Assembly: GCA_944377425.1 (NCBI GenBank)
Contig: CALWEX010000080.1
Location: forward strand, 1-43,682
Source: an uncultured Clostridia bacterium
Lineage (GTDB): Bacteria > Bacillota > Clostridia > Lachnospirales > Anaerotignaceae
DNA length: 43,682 bases
Direction of reading: 5' to 3'
A program made the translations under genes and the position numbers. Under the pieces are notes generated by a model. That model did no database searches and was not told where the DNA came from. It saw nothing but the letters and a program-made list of their open reading frames with translations. Numbering within the stretch: the stretch's first letter is position 1; each line of letters opens with the position of its first letter. Positions 7,212 through 15,057 of this stretch are shown one piece after another.

Positions 7212-9098
7212 TTATAAATCTTTAACAAATAATGCACGTATGGCATTTAATATGGCCAACACCATTACACCTACATCAGCAAATATAGCAAGCCACATAT
7301 TGGCAATGCCAACTGCTCCAAGTATTAAGCATAAAACTTTAATTCCTATTGCGAAATATATATTTTCATGCACTATTCTAAGGCACTTACGAGATATTTT
7401 AATTGCTTTAGGTATTTTCAGCGGGTCATCGTCCATAAGTACAACATCAGCAGCCTCTATTGCAGCATCCGAACCCATAGCCCCCATAGCAATCCCTATA
7501 TCTGCCCTTGAAAGTACCGGCGCGTCATTTATACCATCACCTACAAAAACAACTTTGTCTTTATCGGAAGACTTCTCCTTAATCAGCTCTTCAACCTTCA
7601 AAACTTTATCTTCTGGCAATAATTCAGAATATACAGCGTCAATTCCTATTTCTTTGGCAACTTTTTCAGCAGCCGCTTTTGAGTCGCCCGTAAGCATTAC
7701 AGTTTTATTTATGCCTGACTTTTTAAGCCTATAAACAGCATCTTTTGATGTAGGCTTTACAACATCTGAAATAACAATATGGCCGGCATAAACTCCATTT
7801 ATAGCCACATGTATTATCGTTCCAGTATGACTACATGGGCTCCATTTGGCTCCAATTGATTCCATAAGTTTAGTGTTTCCAACATAAATAATATCATTGT
7901 TAACTTTTGCTTTTATTCCGTATCCAGAAATCTCCTCTATATCAGACACACTACAGTCGTCAGCCTCATTAGGATAAGCCGCTCTTAAAGAATTGGCTAT
8001 AGGATGAGTTGAGTACCTTTCCACATGTGCGGCTAAGTGTAAAAGTCCTGTTTCATCAAAATTTTCCGGATGCACAGCCGTGACCTGAAAAACACCTTTT
8101 GTAAGTGTTCCTGTTTTATCAAAAACAACTGTTTTTGCCAAAGAAAGTGTTTCCAAATAGTTAGAACCTTTAATTAAAACACCTTCTTTGCTGGCGCCAC
8201 CAATACCTGCAAAAAAACTAAGAGGTATACTTATAACTAATGCGCATGGGCAGCTTATAACAAGGAATGTAAGGGCTCTGTATATCCAAATCTGCCATAG
8301 CGGCGAACTGCCTGAAATTATCAATGCCAAAGGCGGTATAACAGCTAAAGCTATGGCACTAAATACAACAGCAGGTGTGTAAACTCTTGCAAATTTAGTA
8401 ATAAAATCCTCTGATTTTGACTTTCTTGAGCTTGCGTTTTCAACTAAGTCAAGTATTTTTGATACTGTTGACTCACCAAATTCTTTTGTTGTTTTTAATT
8501 TTATTACACCGTTTATGTTTACACATCCACTAATTGCCTCGTCCCCAACATTTACTTTTCTTGGAAGACTCTCGCCTGTAAGTGCTGATGTATTTAAACT
8601 GCTCGTTCCTTCGGTTATTATTCCATCAATAGGTATTTTTTCTCCAGGCTGAACAATTATAACAGAACCTATCTCTACCTCATCAGGGTCTACCTTATTA
8701 ATCTGGCCTTTTTCATTTATTAAATTTGCATAGTCTGGTCTTATATCCATAAGTTCACTTATATTTCTGCGGCTTTTTCCAACAGCATAGCTCTGGAACC
8801 ATTCACCTATTTGGTAAAAGAGCATTACAGCTATGGCCTCTGTATAATCACCATCTGTATATACAGCTAATGCTATAGCTCCTATTGTAGCCAAAGCCAT
8901 AAGTAAACTTTCATCAAATGCCTGGAGGTTTTTTATTCCCTTAAAGGCTTTTATTAAAATATCATAGCCTATTATCAAATAAGGAACCATATAGAGTATA
9001 AATTTTAAAGCACCGTAAACTTCAACAAAATTTAAAGCTATAACAAATAAAGATGAAATTATAATTCTAATAAGATTTTTTTTCTGTTTTTTATTCAT
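7212..9098 (-). CDS. cadA: Heavy-metal P1B-type ATPase, CadA/ZntA class (Zn/Cd/Pb export)
   Basis: A 628-residue membrane pump that expels divalent soft metals using ATP. It shows TGES (174-177, actuator), CPC (283-285, transport site), DKTGTLTKG with phosphorylated D327, an HP motif in the nucleotide domain (STHPIAN), TGDSKAAA and VGDGINDAP. The last membrane segments carry GIKVL and FADVG, matching the conserved Lys and Asp of the Zn/Cd/Pb subgroup rather than copper pumps. It has no N-terminal metal-binding domain; that domain is encoded separately just upstream (9174-9392). The ribosome site is AAGGTG. Regulation is probably by the divergent ArsR protein. Confidence 0.93.
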   Translation of the reverse strand: MNKKQKKNLIRIIISSLFVIALNFVEVYGALKFILYMVPYLIIGYDILIKAFKGIKNLQAFDESLLMALATIGAIALAVYTDGDYTEAIAVMLFYQIGEWFQSYAVGKSRRNISELMDIRPDYANLINEKGQINKVDPDEVEIGSVIIVQPGEKIPIDGIITEGTSSLNTSALTGESLPRKVNVGDEAISGCVNINGVIKLKTTKEFGESTVSKILDLVENASSRKSKSEDFITKFARVYTPAVVFSAIALAVIPPLALIISGSSPLWQIWIYRALTFLVISCPCALVISIPLSFFAGIGGASKEGVLIKGSNYLETLSLAKTVVFDKTGTLTKGVFQVTAVHPENFDETGLLHLAAHVERYSTHPIANSLRAAYPNEADDCSVSDIEEISGYGIKAKVNNDIIYVGNTKLMESIGAKWSPCSHTGTIIHVAINGVYAGHIVISDVVKPTSKDAVYRLKKSGINKTVMLTGDSKAAAEKVAKEIGIDAVYSELLPEDKVLKVEELIKEKSSDKDKVVFVGDGINDAPVLSRADIGIAMGAMGSDAAIEAADVVLMDDDPLKIPKAIKISRKCLRIVHENIYFAIGIKVLCLILGAVGIANMWLAIFADVGVMVLAILNAIRALFVKDL

Positions 9099-9173
9099 AA
9101 GCTAAACACCTTCTGAAAAATACGTTAAATAGCCTTTTAAAAAACTGCGCCAACAAGACGCAGTAAAAATTAA

Positions 9174-9392
9174 TTAAAAGAATATATCGCAATCACTTTC
9201 TACCTTTTTGCAGTTCTTTTTAACTTCCTGCATAACTGCCTTTGGCTCAAAACCATCTTCAAATTCAACATTCATTTTTAATGTCATAAAATTAACCACA
9301 GCATTTTTTACACCTTCTGTTTTATTAGCAGCCGCTTCCATTTTGCTGGCGCAATTTGCACAATCAACATCTATTTTATAACTCTTTTTCAT
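9174..9392 (-). CDS. Stand-alone heavy-metal-associated (HMA) domain protein
   Basis: A 72-residue ferredoxin-like HMA domain of the Atx1/CopZ fold. The metal loop reads DCANCA (D-C-x-x-C); the Asp before CxxC is typical of the zinc/cadmium type seen in ZntA. A second pair of acidic/Cys residues (ESDCDIFF) ends the protein and may add a ligand. It lies 75 nt upstream of the ATPase that lacks this domain, so it probably delivers metal to the pump or acts as its detached sensor domain. The start at 9392 is chosen because AAAGGA is about 10 nt upstream; the TTG at 9401 would abut the ribosome site. Confidence 0.87.
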   Translation of the reverse strand: MKKSYKIDVDCANCASKMEAAANKTEGVKNAVVNFMTLKMNVEFEDGFEPKAVMQEVKKNCKKVESDCDIFF

Positions 9393-9426
9393 AAACACCA
9401 ATCCTTTCTAAAAACAATTTAAAGAT

Positions 9427-9493
9427 TATTTAATTGTTAAATATAATATAAATCATTTTGTGTTTAATGTCAATACAATTAAACAATTAAATA
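9427..9493. promoter_or_regulatory. Paired operator-like sites between the metal pump and its ArsR regulator
   Basis: The 12-mer TATTTAATTGTT occurs on the plus strand at 9427-9438 and, inverted, at 9482-9493. The first copy extends to ATTTAA-TTG-TTAAAT, a small palindrome. The sites face each other across the divergent intergenic region, which is where an ArsR/SmtB dimer would be expected to bind. Which protein binds is inference. Confidence 0.5.
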
Positions 9494-9565
9494 TATTTTT
9501 AATCTTTTATGATATTGATATTTGTTTTTATTTCAAATATAATAAATATCGTGGAGGTGCAATTT

Positions 9566-9937
9566 ATGTTAAACAATGAAAATTCCTGTGCACTGCCGCA
9601 TAAACATGCGGAAAACGAATATAAAGTAATTAATGACATGCCATCTGATGACACAATTCGTTCAGTTTCAGGTATATTAAAACAGCTTGGTGACCCAAGC
9701 AGGCTAAAGATATTTTGGCTTTTGTGCCATTGTGAAGAATGTGTTATAAATATTGCTGCTATTACAAACATGACAAGCCCGGCAGTATCCCATCATTTAA
9801 GACTTCTTAAATCCAGCGGGCTTATTACATCCCGTCGCGAAGGTAAAGAAATGTATTACAAAGCCGCTGATACAGAGATGGCAAATTCCCTTCATTTAAC
9901 AATAGAAAGCATAGCAGACATTTCATGCCCTAATTAA
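9566..9937 (+). CDS. ArsR/SmtB-family metal-responsive repressor
   Basis: A 123-residue winged-helix repressor. LGDPSRLKIFWLL is the family opening, and the recognition helix region reads SPAVSHHLRLLKSSGLI. Candidate metal ligands fall at both known places: an N-terminal Cys/His stretch (CALPHKH) plus CHCEEC in helix 3 (CadC-like thiolate site), and D/H residues near the C-terminus (helix 5-like site). This fits Cd/Pb/Zn sensing. The start at 9566 has GGAGGTG at 9553-9559; upstream in-frame codons lack a site. It is divergent from the HMA-ATPase genes it probably represses. Confidence 0.9.
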   Translation: MLNNENSCALPHKHAENEYKVINDMPSDDTIRSVSGILKQLGDPSRLKIFWLLCHCEECVINIAAITNMTSPAVSHHLRLLKSSGLITSRREGKEMYYKAADTEMANSLHLTIESIADISCPN

Positions 9938-9953
9938 TTTATACATAAATAAT

Positions 9954-9995
9954 ATATTCCCGAAAAACCAATTATGACATTGGTCTCGGGAATAT
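9954..9995. terminator. Hairpin between arsR and the convergent patB-like gene
   Basis: ATATTCCCGA (9954-9963) pairs with TCGGGAATAT (9986-9995), and inside it ACCAAT (9967-9972) pairs with ATTGGT (9979-9984). There is no long T run directly after, but the position between two convergent genes suggests transcription termination in both directions. Confidence 0.6.
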
Positions 9996-10010
9996 AAAGG
10001 TAATTTTTTA

Positions 10011-11180
10011 TTATTTAAAAGTATTCTTTATTCTATTCATTACCTCTTCAAGTGTTTTTCTTGGGCATGCCACATTCATACGGAAGAATCTCTCTCCCAT
10101 GTGTCCAAACATTTCGCCCCTATTAAACCAAACACCAGCTTCATTTAAAAGTTTATTTTCAATTTCAGCAGCGCTTAAACCTGTATTTCTGAAATCCAGC
10201 CATAAAAGATACGTAGCCTCAGGTCTTATCATATTAATTTCTTTCATAGGCTTAATAACGCTTTCAGCGTATAATATATTATCATAAATATATGAACGCA
10301 TGCAGTTATACCATTCTTCACCCTTTGTATACGCCGCCATGCAAGAAACAAGCGCAAAAACATTTAACTCATCATAACCAACGCTTTTCTTAAAACCAAT
10401 AAACCTATCGCGTATCTCTTTGTTAGGTATAATTATATTCGCTACCTGTATTCCTGCTATGTTAAATGTTTTTGATGGAGATTGACATACGATAATTCTA
10501 TCTTTTAATTCTGGAACAGCTTTTAAAAGAGATATAGGCTTATTTTGCCCCCATACAAAATCCGCATGTATTTCATCACTTAACACAATCATATCATGCT
10601 TTAAAAGCACTTTGCCAAGTTCTTTAAGCTCCTGTTCTGTCCAATAACGGCCAACCGGATTATGTGGATTGCAAAGCATAAAAAGCTTACAGTTGTGCTT
10701 TACTATCTTATTTTCCAAATCATCAAGGTCCATTGAGTAATATCCATTGTTTTCTACCAAATCATTGGACACCATATTTCTTGAATTTTGGACAACCATG
10801 TTATTAAAAGGATGATATACCGGCTGCTGAATAATAACGCTATCACCTACTGAAGTAAAGCCCCTTACTGCTGCGCTTAAAGCAAATATAATTCCTGGAG
10901 TTTTTACAATCCAGCTGCCTTCAATATCTATGTCATAGTGCTTTTTAGCCCAATTTACAACAATATCCTCATATTCTCCTGTAGTATCGGAATATCCGAA
11001 TATACCATATTCAACTCTTTCTTTTAAAGCATCAATTATCTCAGGTGCTGTTCTGAAATCCATGTCAGCTACCCACATAGGTATACAGTCCTTAGGCTTT
11101 TTATTCTTTTCTTTAAAATCATACTTATAGCACATAGTATTTTCACGGTTAATTTGTACATCAAAATAAGTTTTGTCCAT
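10011..11180 (-). CDS. PatB/MalY-family aminotransferase (cystathionine beta-lyase type)
   Basis: A fold-type I PLP enzyme of 389 residues. Family signatures are WVADMDFRTAPEI near the N-terminus, LCNPHNPVGR, LSDEIHADF, and SPSKTFNIAG with the PLP-binding lysine. MalY/PatB proteins cleave C-S bonds of cystathionine or cysteine conjugates, giving pyruvate, ammonia and a thiol. The ATG at 11180 is preferred because AAAGGAGT (11188-11195) is 7 nt upstream; the GTG at 11189 would overlap that site. A promoter and a leader hairpin lie upstream. No methionine or cysteine gene is adjacent, so the substrate is open. Confidence 0.9.
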   Translation of the reverse strand: MDKTYFDVQINRENTMCYKYDFKEKNKKPKDCIPMWVADMDFRTAPEIIDALKERVEYGIFGYSDTTGEYEDIVVNWAKKHYDIDIEGSWIVKTPGIIFALSAAVRGFTSVGDSVIIQQPVYHPFNNMVVQNSRNMVSNDLVENNGYYSMDLDDLENKIVKHNCKLFMLCNPHNPVGRYWTEQELKELGKVLLKHDMIVLSDEIHADFVWGQNKPISLLKAVPELKDRIIVCQSPSKTFNIAGIQVANIIIPNKEIRDRFIGFKKSVGYDELNVFALVSCMAAYTKGEEWYNCMRSYIYDNILYAESVIKPMKEINMIRPEATYLLWLDFRNTGLSAAEIENKLLNEAGVWFNRGEMFGHMGERFFRMNVACPRKTLEEVMNRIKNTFK

Positions 11181-11233
11181 GCTTGTCACTCCTTTTAACG
11201 GAATAAAGAATTAAGAAATAATTTAGTAGAATT

Positions 11234-11308
11234 AAAAAAGGCATAAATAACCTTTTACTTTTTCACTGCTACAGATTAAATTATAATCCATGTTTTATGA
11301 TTTGTCTA
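11234..11308 (-). promoter_or_regulatory. patB-like gene promoter and short leader hairpin
   Basis: Minus strand: TAGACA (11303-11308), 17 nt, TATAAT (11280-11285). In the leader, AAAAGG and CCTTTT (11251-11256 and 11236-11241) can form a 6-bp stem followed by T residues, a possible weak attenuator. Its loop holds an ATG opening a 27-codon frame (11161-11244). Confidence 0.55.
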
Positions 11309-11390
11309 ACACTTGATATATTAGCTAGTATTATAATTTTAAGCAGTCTAATATAAATTTTAAACGAATTATTATTGTTGCTTTAGTGCA

Positions 11391-11421
11391 TAAAAAATAG
11401 ACCGCGATAATACGGTCTATT
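11391..11421 (-). terminator. Terminator of the NUDIX/small membrane protein operon
   Basis: AATAGACCG (11396-11404) pairs with CGGTCTATT (11413-11421), with a T run on the minus strand at 11392-11397, 20 nt after the stop at 11440. Confidence 0.85.
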
Positions 11422-11439
11422 CTTTATAGTTATTCCTAA

Positions 11440-11688
11440 TTATTCGTTCTCGTCAGACTCACAACCGCAGCAATCGTCGGCACATTCGTCTTCAGTATCC
11501 CAGTCATCATAAAAATCATCTTCATTGCATTCATCGCAATGCTTTTTAATAAATAAAGCCGCAATGCCTATAGCAACAGCCGCCACTGCCACAAACACTC
11601 CAAGGAGAATATAAAGAGATTTTTTCTCCTCTGAGTTTCTAATGTCTTTAATAATTGTACTCACATCTTCTACGCTGAAATTTTTCAT
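11440..11688 (-). CDS. Small single-pass membrane protein with acidic, cysteine-rich tail
   Basis: An 82-residue protein I cannot assign to a function. Residues 1-22 are soluble and charged, about 24-47 form one hydrophobic membrane segment (YILLGVFVAVAAVAIGIAAL), and the last 30 residues are almost entirely Asp/Glu plus eight Cys/His (KKHCDECNE, then ECADDCCGCES). The tail looks able to bind metal or form disulfides. The basic KK after the membrane segment suggests, by the positive-inside rule, that the tail may be cytoplasmic. It follows the NUDIX gene by 21 nt with a GGAGGG site and shares its terminator. Confidence 0.75.
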   Translation of the reverse strand: MKNFSVEDVSTIIKDIRNSEEKKSLYILLGVFVAVAAVAIGIAALFIKKHCDECNEDDFYDDWDTEDECADDCCGCESDENE

Positions 11689-11709
11689 TTCGCTTCCCTC
11701 CTTAAACTT

Positions 11710-12174
11710 TTAACAGTAGTTTTTGAAAAAGTTTTTATCTTCAAAAAAACTGTCTTTGTTAATTTCGCTAAAAATCTGGTACGCTTTTTTTAGTATTTGT
11801 CTTTCATCATTAAATTTAAGCAGATGATAGGCTTCATGAAACTTGTAAAAGCCAGAATCTGCAAAAAATTCCTCACTCTGCGGCCTGCTGAAAAATGAAT
11901 TAGTCTCCATAAGATACCAGTGAACTGTTTTATTTATTATGTCATCATCTCCATGAAAACTATACTGCGTTTTACCTACATATTTAATGATATTAGCACT
12001 GGAGCCTGTTTCCTCATGGACTTCTCTAAGTGCCGTTTGAGCATGGCACTCGCCTTCTTCAACTGTTCCTTTAGGAAGAACCCAGCCCATATATTTACCA
12101 TTTTGATTTTTGTATAAAAGCAGTATTTTCCATTTGTGGATTACAATGCCGCCGCAGCTGACTGCCTCTGTCAC
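11710..12174 (-). CDS. NUDIX hydrolase
   Basis: A 154-residue cytoplasmic protein. The NUDIX box (consensus GX5EX7REUXEEXGU) is intact: GTVEEGE followed by REVHEETGS, binding Mg2+ for pyrophosphate hydrolysis. GGIVIHKWKILLLYKN is the usual first strand pair. The substrate is not predictable; Ap4A/ADP-ribose-like compounds and nucleotides are all in the family. The start is GTG at 12174 with GGGGGT about 9 nt upstream. First gene of a two-gene unit with the small membrane protein. Confidence 0.9.
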   Translation of the reverse strand: MTEAVSCGGIVIHKWKILLLYKNQNGKYMGWVLPKGTVEEGECHAQTALREVHEETGSSANIIKYVGKTQYSFHGDDDIINKTVHWYLMETNSFFSRPQSEEFFADSGFYKFHEAYHLLKFNDERQILKKAYQIFSEINKDSFFEDKNFFKNYC

Positions 12175-12290
12175 ATTTAATACCCCCGTTAATTTCTACT
12201 ACGACTGTTTTTAGTATATCTTATTTAGCGCTTTTTTTCAATAACTTACTTACTATTAACATGAATTATGCAGCTATAATTATAAACAAC

Positions 12291-12376
12291 AAAAAAGGCC
12301 TTCATTTAATTTCACCTGAAAAAAGTTATAAATAACTCTTTTTTAATATACAGTGATTTAATGAAAAGCCTTTTTT
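12291..12376. terminator. Large compound hairpin after the GH26-like gene
   Basis: AAAAAAGGCC...TTCATTTAAT (from 12291) pairs imperfectly with ATTTAATGAAAAGCC plus TTTTTT (to 12376). An inner hairpin, AAAAAGTTAT/ATAACTCTTTTT, sits at about 12319-12343. T runs occur on both strands, so it can end transcription of the GH26-like gene and act in the other direction too. Confidence 0.7.
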
Positions 12377-12410
12377 AATACAATCAAATATTAAATTTCA
12401 GCGCTACTTT

Positions 12411-14033
12411 TTATTTCTGAGTAAAAGAAACTGCTCCAGAAGCGTCTTTTACCATGCTGTAAGTTTTAGTTACACTGTAGCCATTTGAGGCTTTAAATAT
12501 AACCTGAAGTGTGTGCTCACCAGCTGAAAGAGAAGCTGTATCAATATTTACACCAAAAGGCATAGCTGAGGATGAGCCCTTCTGTGCTCCGTCTATTGTA
12601 TATGTAACTGTAACACTCTGGTTAGGTACATCACAATAAGCCTTTAATGTAATATTACCAGTTAAACCGCTGGCGCCGTTAAGTTTAACAAAAGAAGGTG
12701 CACTCTGTCCTACTGATTTAACAAGTGTAGGGTTATCAGCTGTAGCTTTGTCATAGGCCGCTTTTACTGTGCTGTTGCCATTTAAAGAATACATAAAACC
12801 GCCTAAATTATTGTCAAAATGAAGTATTGCCTTAACTTGAGGATATACCATATTAATTGTTCCATAAAGCTCTGTTAAGCGGTTTGCAGCAAATGCAGAT
12901 AAATCCTCTCCACCACTTGAAGAAGCATATCCGCTGCCAGATTCTGTTACAATTATAGGCTTATTGTACTTAGCTGCAATATCTGCTACATGCTCAAGAC
13001 TTTTAACAGCATCAGCATACTGACCAAGACCAAAATACATGTCGTTGGCATCACCTGCTGAACTCATATTATTTGCAAACTGGTATTTATTCATGTATAA
13101 TGAAGCACCAACCCAGTCAACAAGTGATGAGTCTGGGTAAAAGCTTTCCATATCTTCTCCCCAAGGTGAAGCATAGCTTGGTGAAAATACCAAAGCAGCA
13201 TTAGGCGCTTTGCTTCTTGCCATACTTGCTATATGTGCATAAGCTGTTTTAAAATCAGCTGGTGTTGTTTTGTTTGTCCAAACATTCATTTCTCCGCCTA
13301 TACGTAAGAATACTGGACCTTTAAGAGTAGCTAAATATGAAAGCGTTTCATTAATTTCTCCGTCAAGACTGCCACTGTTTACCTGAGAAACAGTTCCACC
13401 TTCGCTTGGGAAGTTTAAATTGATTAATATAGCTCTGCTGCCATTATCAAACTCGTCTATCTTCCAAGCATAGTCCTGAGCCGAATTATGTCCGCTTCCA
13501 AGCTCTACATAAAATGAAACTATAGAACAGTCATGCAAACTGCTTTCAGCCGCTTCTGTATAGCACCTTCCATATAATGTACCGCTTTTTGGCTCATTTT
13601 TAGCTCCGTAATATGGTGCTGTTTGAGTTGATAAAACAGTATATACTTCAGCTTTAGGGTCAATCTTTCTAATTCTTTCTTTAGCCATAATTACAGCATC
13701 AGTGAAGTTAAGATATGTACCTGTATCAATAACTCCTTGAAGAGCTTCTTTAGCCTGCTGCATTTTACCCATGCCTTCATAAATTGAATAATTGTTGTAA
13801 TAAACATTATACCTTACTCCAGCTGTATCGGTATCCATAGGAAGCCCTGAGTAGTAGTTAAGCAAAGCCTCGCCTGTTGATACCATGGCATTTTTATCCC
13901 CCGATTGCTGCGCCTGCTGAAATGCCTGAAGGTATGGCCAATATCCTGCCGGATGCGCTCCATATGCTGCAACTGAGCCTAAAAGCGAAAAGCCAACAGC
14001 TATTGCAGCAGCCCTTTTAGAAAATAATTTCAT
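12411..14033 (-). CDS. Secreted glycoside hydrolase family 26-like protein with C-terminal Ig-like domain
   Basis: A 540-residue exported protein with a signal peptide (residues 1 to about 25, ending VAAYGA). Residues 30-125 are helical and TPR-like (LQAFQQAQQSG, MGKMQQAKEALQ). Residues about 150-430 resemble a GH26/clan-A TIM barrel: FLRIGGEMNVW has the acid/base candidate E248, and IIVTESGSG has the nucleophile candidate E364. Residues about 445-530 form a beta-rich Ig-like module (VTVTYTIDG, SLSAGEHTLQV). GH26 enzymes cut beta-mannans or mixed glucans; the substrate here is inference. The histidine usual before the acid/base Glu is replaced by Gly, so activity is not certain. The ribosome site AAGGGGG is clear. 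It is transcribed alone. Confidence 0.75.
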   Translation of the reverse strand: MKLFSKRAAAIAVGFSLLGSVAAYGAHPAGYWPYLQAFQQAQQSGDKNAMVSTGEALLNYYSGLPMDTDTAGVRYNVYYNNYSIYEGMGKMQQAKEALQGVIDTGTYLNFTDAVIMAKERIRKIDPKAEVYTVLSTQTAPYYGAKNEPKSGTLYGRCYTEAAESSLHDCSIVSFYVELGSGHNSAQDYAWKIDEFDNGSRAILINLNFPSEGGTVSQVNSGSLDGEINETLSYLATLKGPVFLRIGGEMNVWTNKTTPADFKTAYAHIASMARSKAPNAALVFSPSYASPWGEDMESFYPDSSLVDWVGASLYMNKYQFANNMSSAGDANDMYFGLGQYADAVKSLEHVADIAAKYNKPIIVTESGSGYASSSGGEDLSAFAANRLTELYGTINMVYPQVKAILHFDNNLGGFMYSLNGNSTVKAAYDKATADNPTLVKSVGQSAPSFVKLNGASGLTGNITLKAYCDVPNQSVTVTYTIDGAQKGSSSAMPFGVNIDTASLSAGEHTLQVIFKASNGYSVTKTYSMVKDASGAVSFTQK

Positions 14034-14146
14034 ATAAATTCCCCCTTAAATGCTCTTTATAAAGCATATTTTTAATATGATTAATAAAAAGATTCAGCAA
14101 ATTCATAATTAAACCTTGTAAAAGCTTTTTCTGGCTTTAAATATAT

Positions 14147-14818
14147 TTATTTTGTTTCTGTACTTTCTGAAACGTCCTCAACTTCAATATCTATAAGTCT
14201 TGTAATATCAAACAGCCATTGTGAAAATTCATCTTGTGAAGCAACATTTGATAAATCGTCATTTATAATAAAGTATCCTGTAGCAGAAACTATATTGTTC
14301 TCCCCCGGAACAAATGTTACACAAGCAGAATATCCACCATCATAAATATAAAAATACAGACTGCAATCTTCACCAGCATTACTTATAAAACTTTCACTTG
14401 TTGTTAAAATACTTGTAGATGCTACAGCATAAGCACCTTCCATAGCGTTTATTCTTGAAGGAAATGATAAAACTAAACGCTTTCTTGCCTCAGATAAAAT
14501 CTCAGAAGGCAAATCAACATCTTCACCAGCTTCTCCTAAAAAAATGCTATCTATTTCTTCCGTTGTAACTGTTACTTTATAAACAGCTTTTGGCTTAGAG
14601 TAGTCATTACCTCCGATTTCTTTAATAATGCTATTCATATCCTGCGACGATGAAAGCAAAGTAATGTAATCATCACATTCAGCCATATCATCCATCTTAC
14701 CAACTAAATTCAATCCTTTTTGATAAAAATCACCATCTGAAACAGAATTTACAGTGCATCCTGCTGCTGCAAAAGCAAAAGTTAAAGGTAAAATTAAACT
14801 AATAATATGTTTGTTCAA
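14147..14818 (-). CDS. Predicted lipoprotein of unknown function
   Basis: 223 residues. The N-terminus is a type II signal (KHIISLILPLTFAFAAAGC) with lipobox AAGC, so the mature protein should be lipid-anchored at the outer face of the cytoplasmic membrane. I do not recognise the rest; it contains an acidic helical part and a beta-rich half with YSACVTFVPGEN. The start is TTG at 14818, chosen because GAGGAGG (14826-14832) is 7 nt upstream and because this start places the signal peptide correctly; the ATG at 14869 would add a polar extension. It has its own promoter. Confidence 0.75.
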   Translation of the reverse strand: MNKHIISLILPLTFAFAAAGCTVNSVSDGDFYQKGLNLVGKMDDMAECDDYITLLSSSQDMNSIIKEIGGNDYSKPKAVYKVTVTTEEIDSIFLGEAGEDVDLPSEILSEARKRLVLSFPSRINAMEGAYAVASTSILTTSESFISNAGEDCSLYFYIYDGGYSACVTFVPGENNIVSATGYFIINDDLSNVASQDEFSQWLFDITRLIDIEVEDVSESTETK

Positions 14819-14893
14819 ATCTTCGCCTCCTCTTAAGAATTTTTGCATTATAACTAAATGAATATGCATTTATAACCATTTATTCATCTTTTT

Positions 14894-14922
14894 ATTATAT
14901 ACCTCTTATAAAATAAATTCAA
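14894..14922 (-). promoter_or_regulatory. Promoter of the lipoprotein gene
   Basis: Minus strand: TTGAAT (14917-14922), 17 nt, TATAAT (14894-14899). It sits about 75 nt ahead of the TTG start. Confidence 0.7.
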
Positions 14923-15004
14923 TATACACACAAATAAAACAAATAATATACAACTTAAGTGATAATTTTCACAAAACAATCACATTTATGTATTTCATAA
15001 ATAT

Positions 15005-15050
15005 AAAAAAAACAGCCCTGTTTTTAATATCTAATCAAAAACAAGACTGT
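15005..15050 (-). terminator. Terminator of the DapA-family gene
   Basis: ACAGCCCTGTTTTT (15012-15025) pairs with AAAAACAAGACTGT (15037-15050) allowing wobbles, with a T run on the minus strand (15005-15011) just after the stop at 15058. Confidence 0.85.
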
Positions 15051-15057
15051 ATATGTA

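Noticed and set aside
7177..7734. Open frame of 185 codons on the plus strand
   Set aside because: It lies wholly opposite the metal ATPase gene, whose motifs are intact, and it has no ribosome site or recognisable domain.
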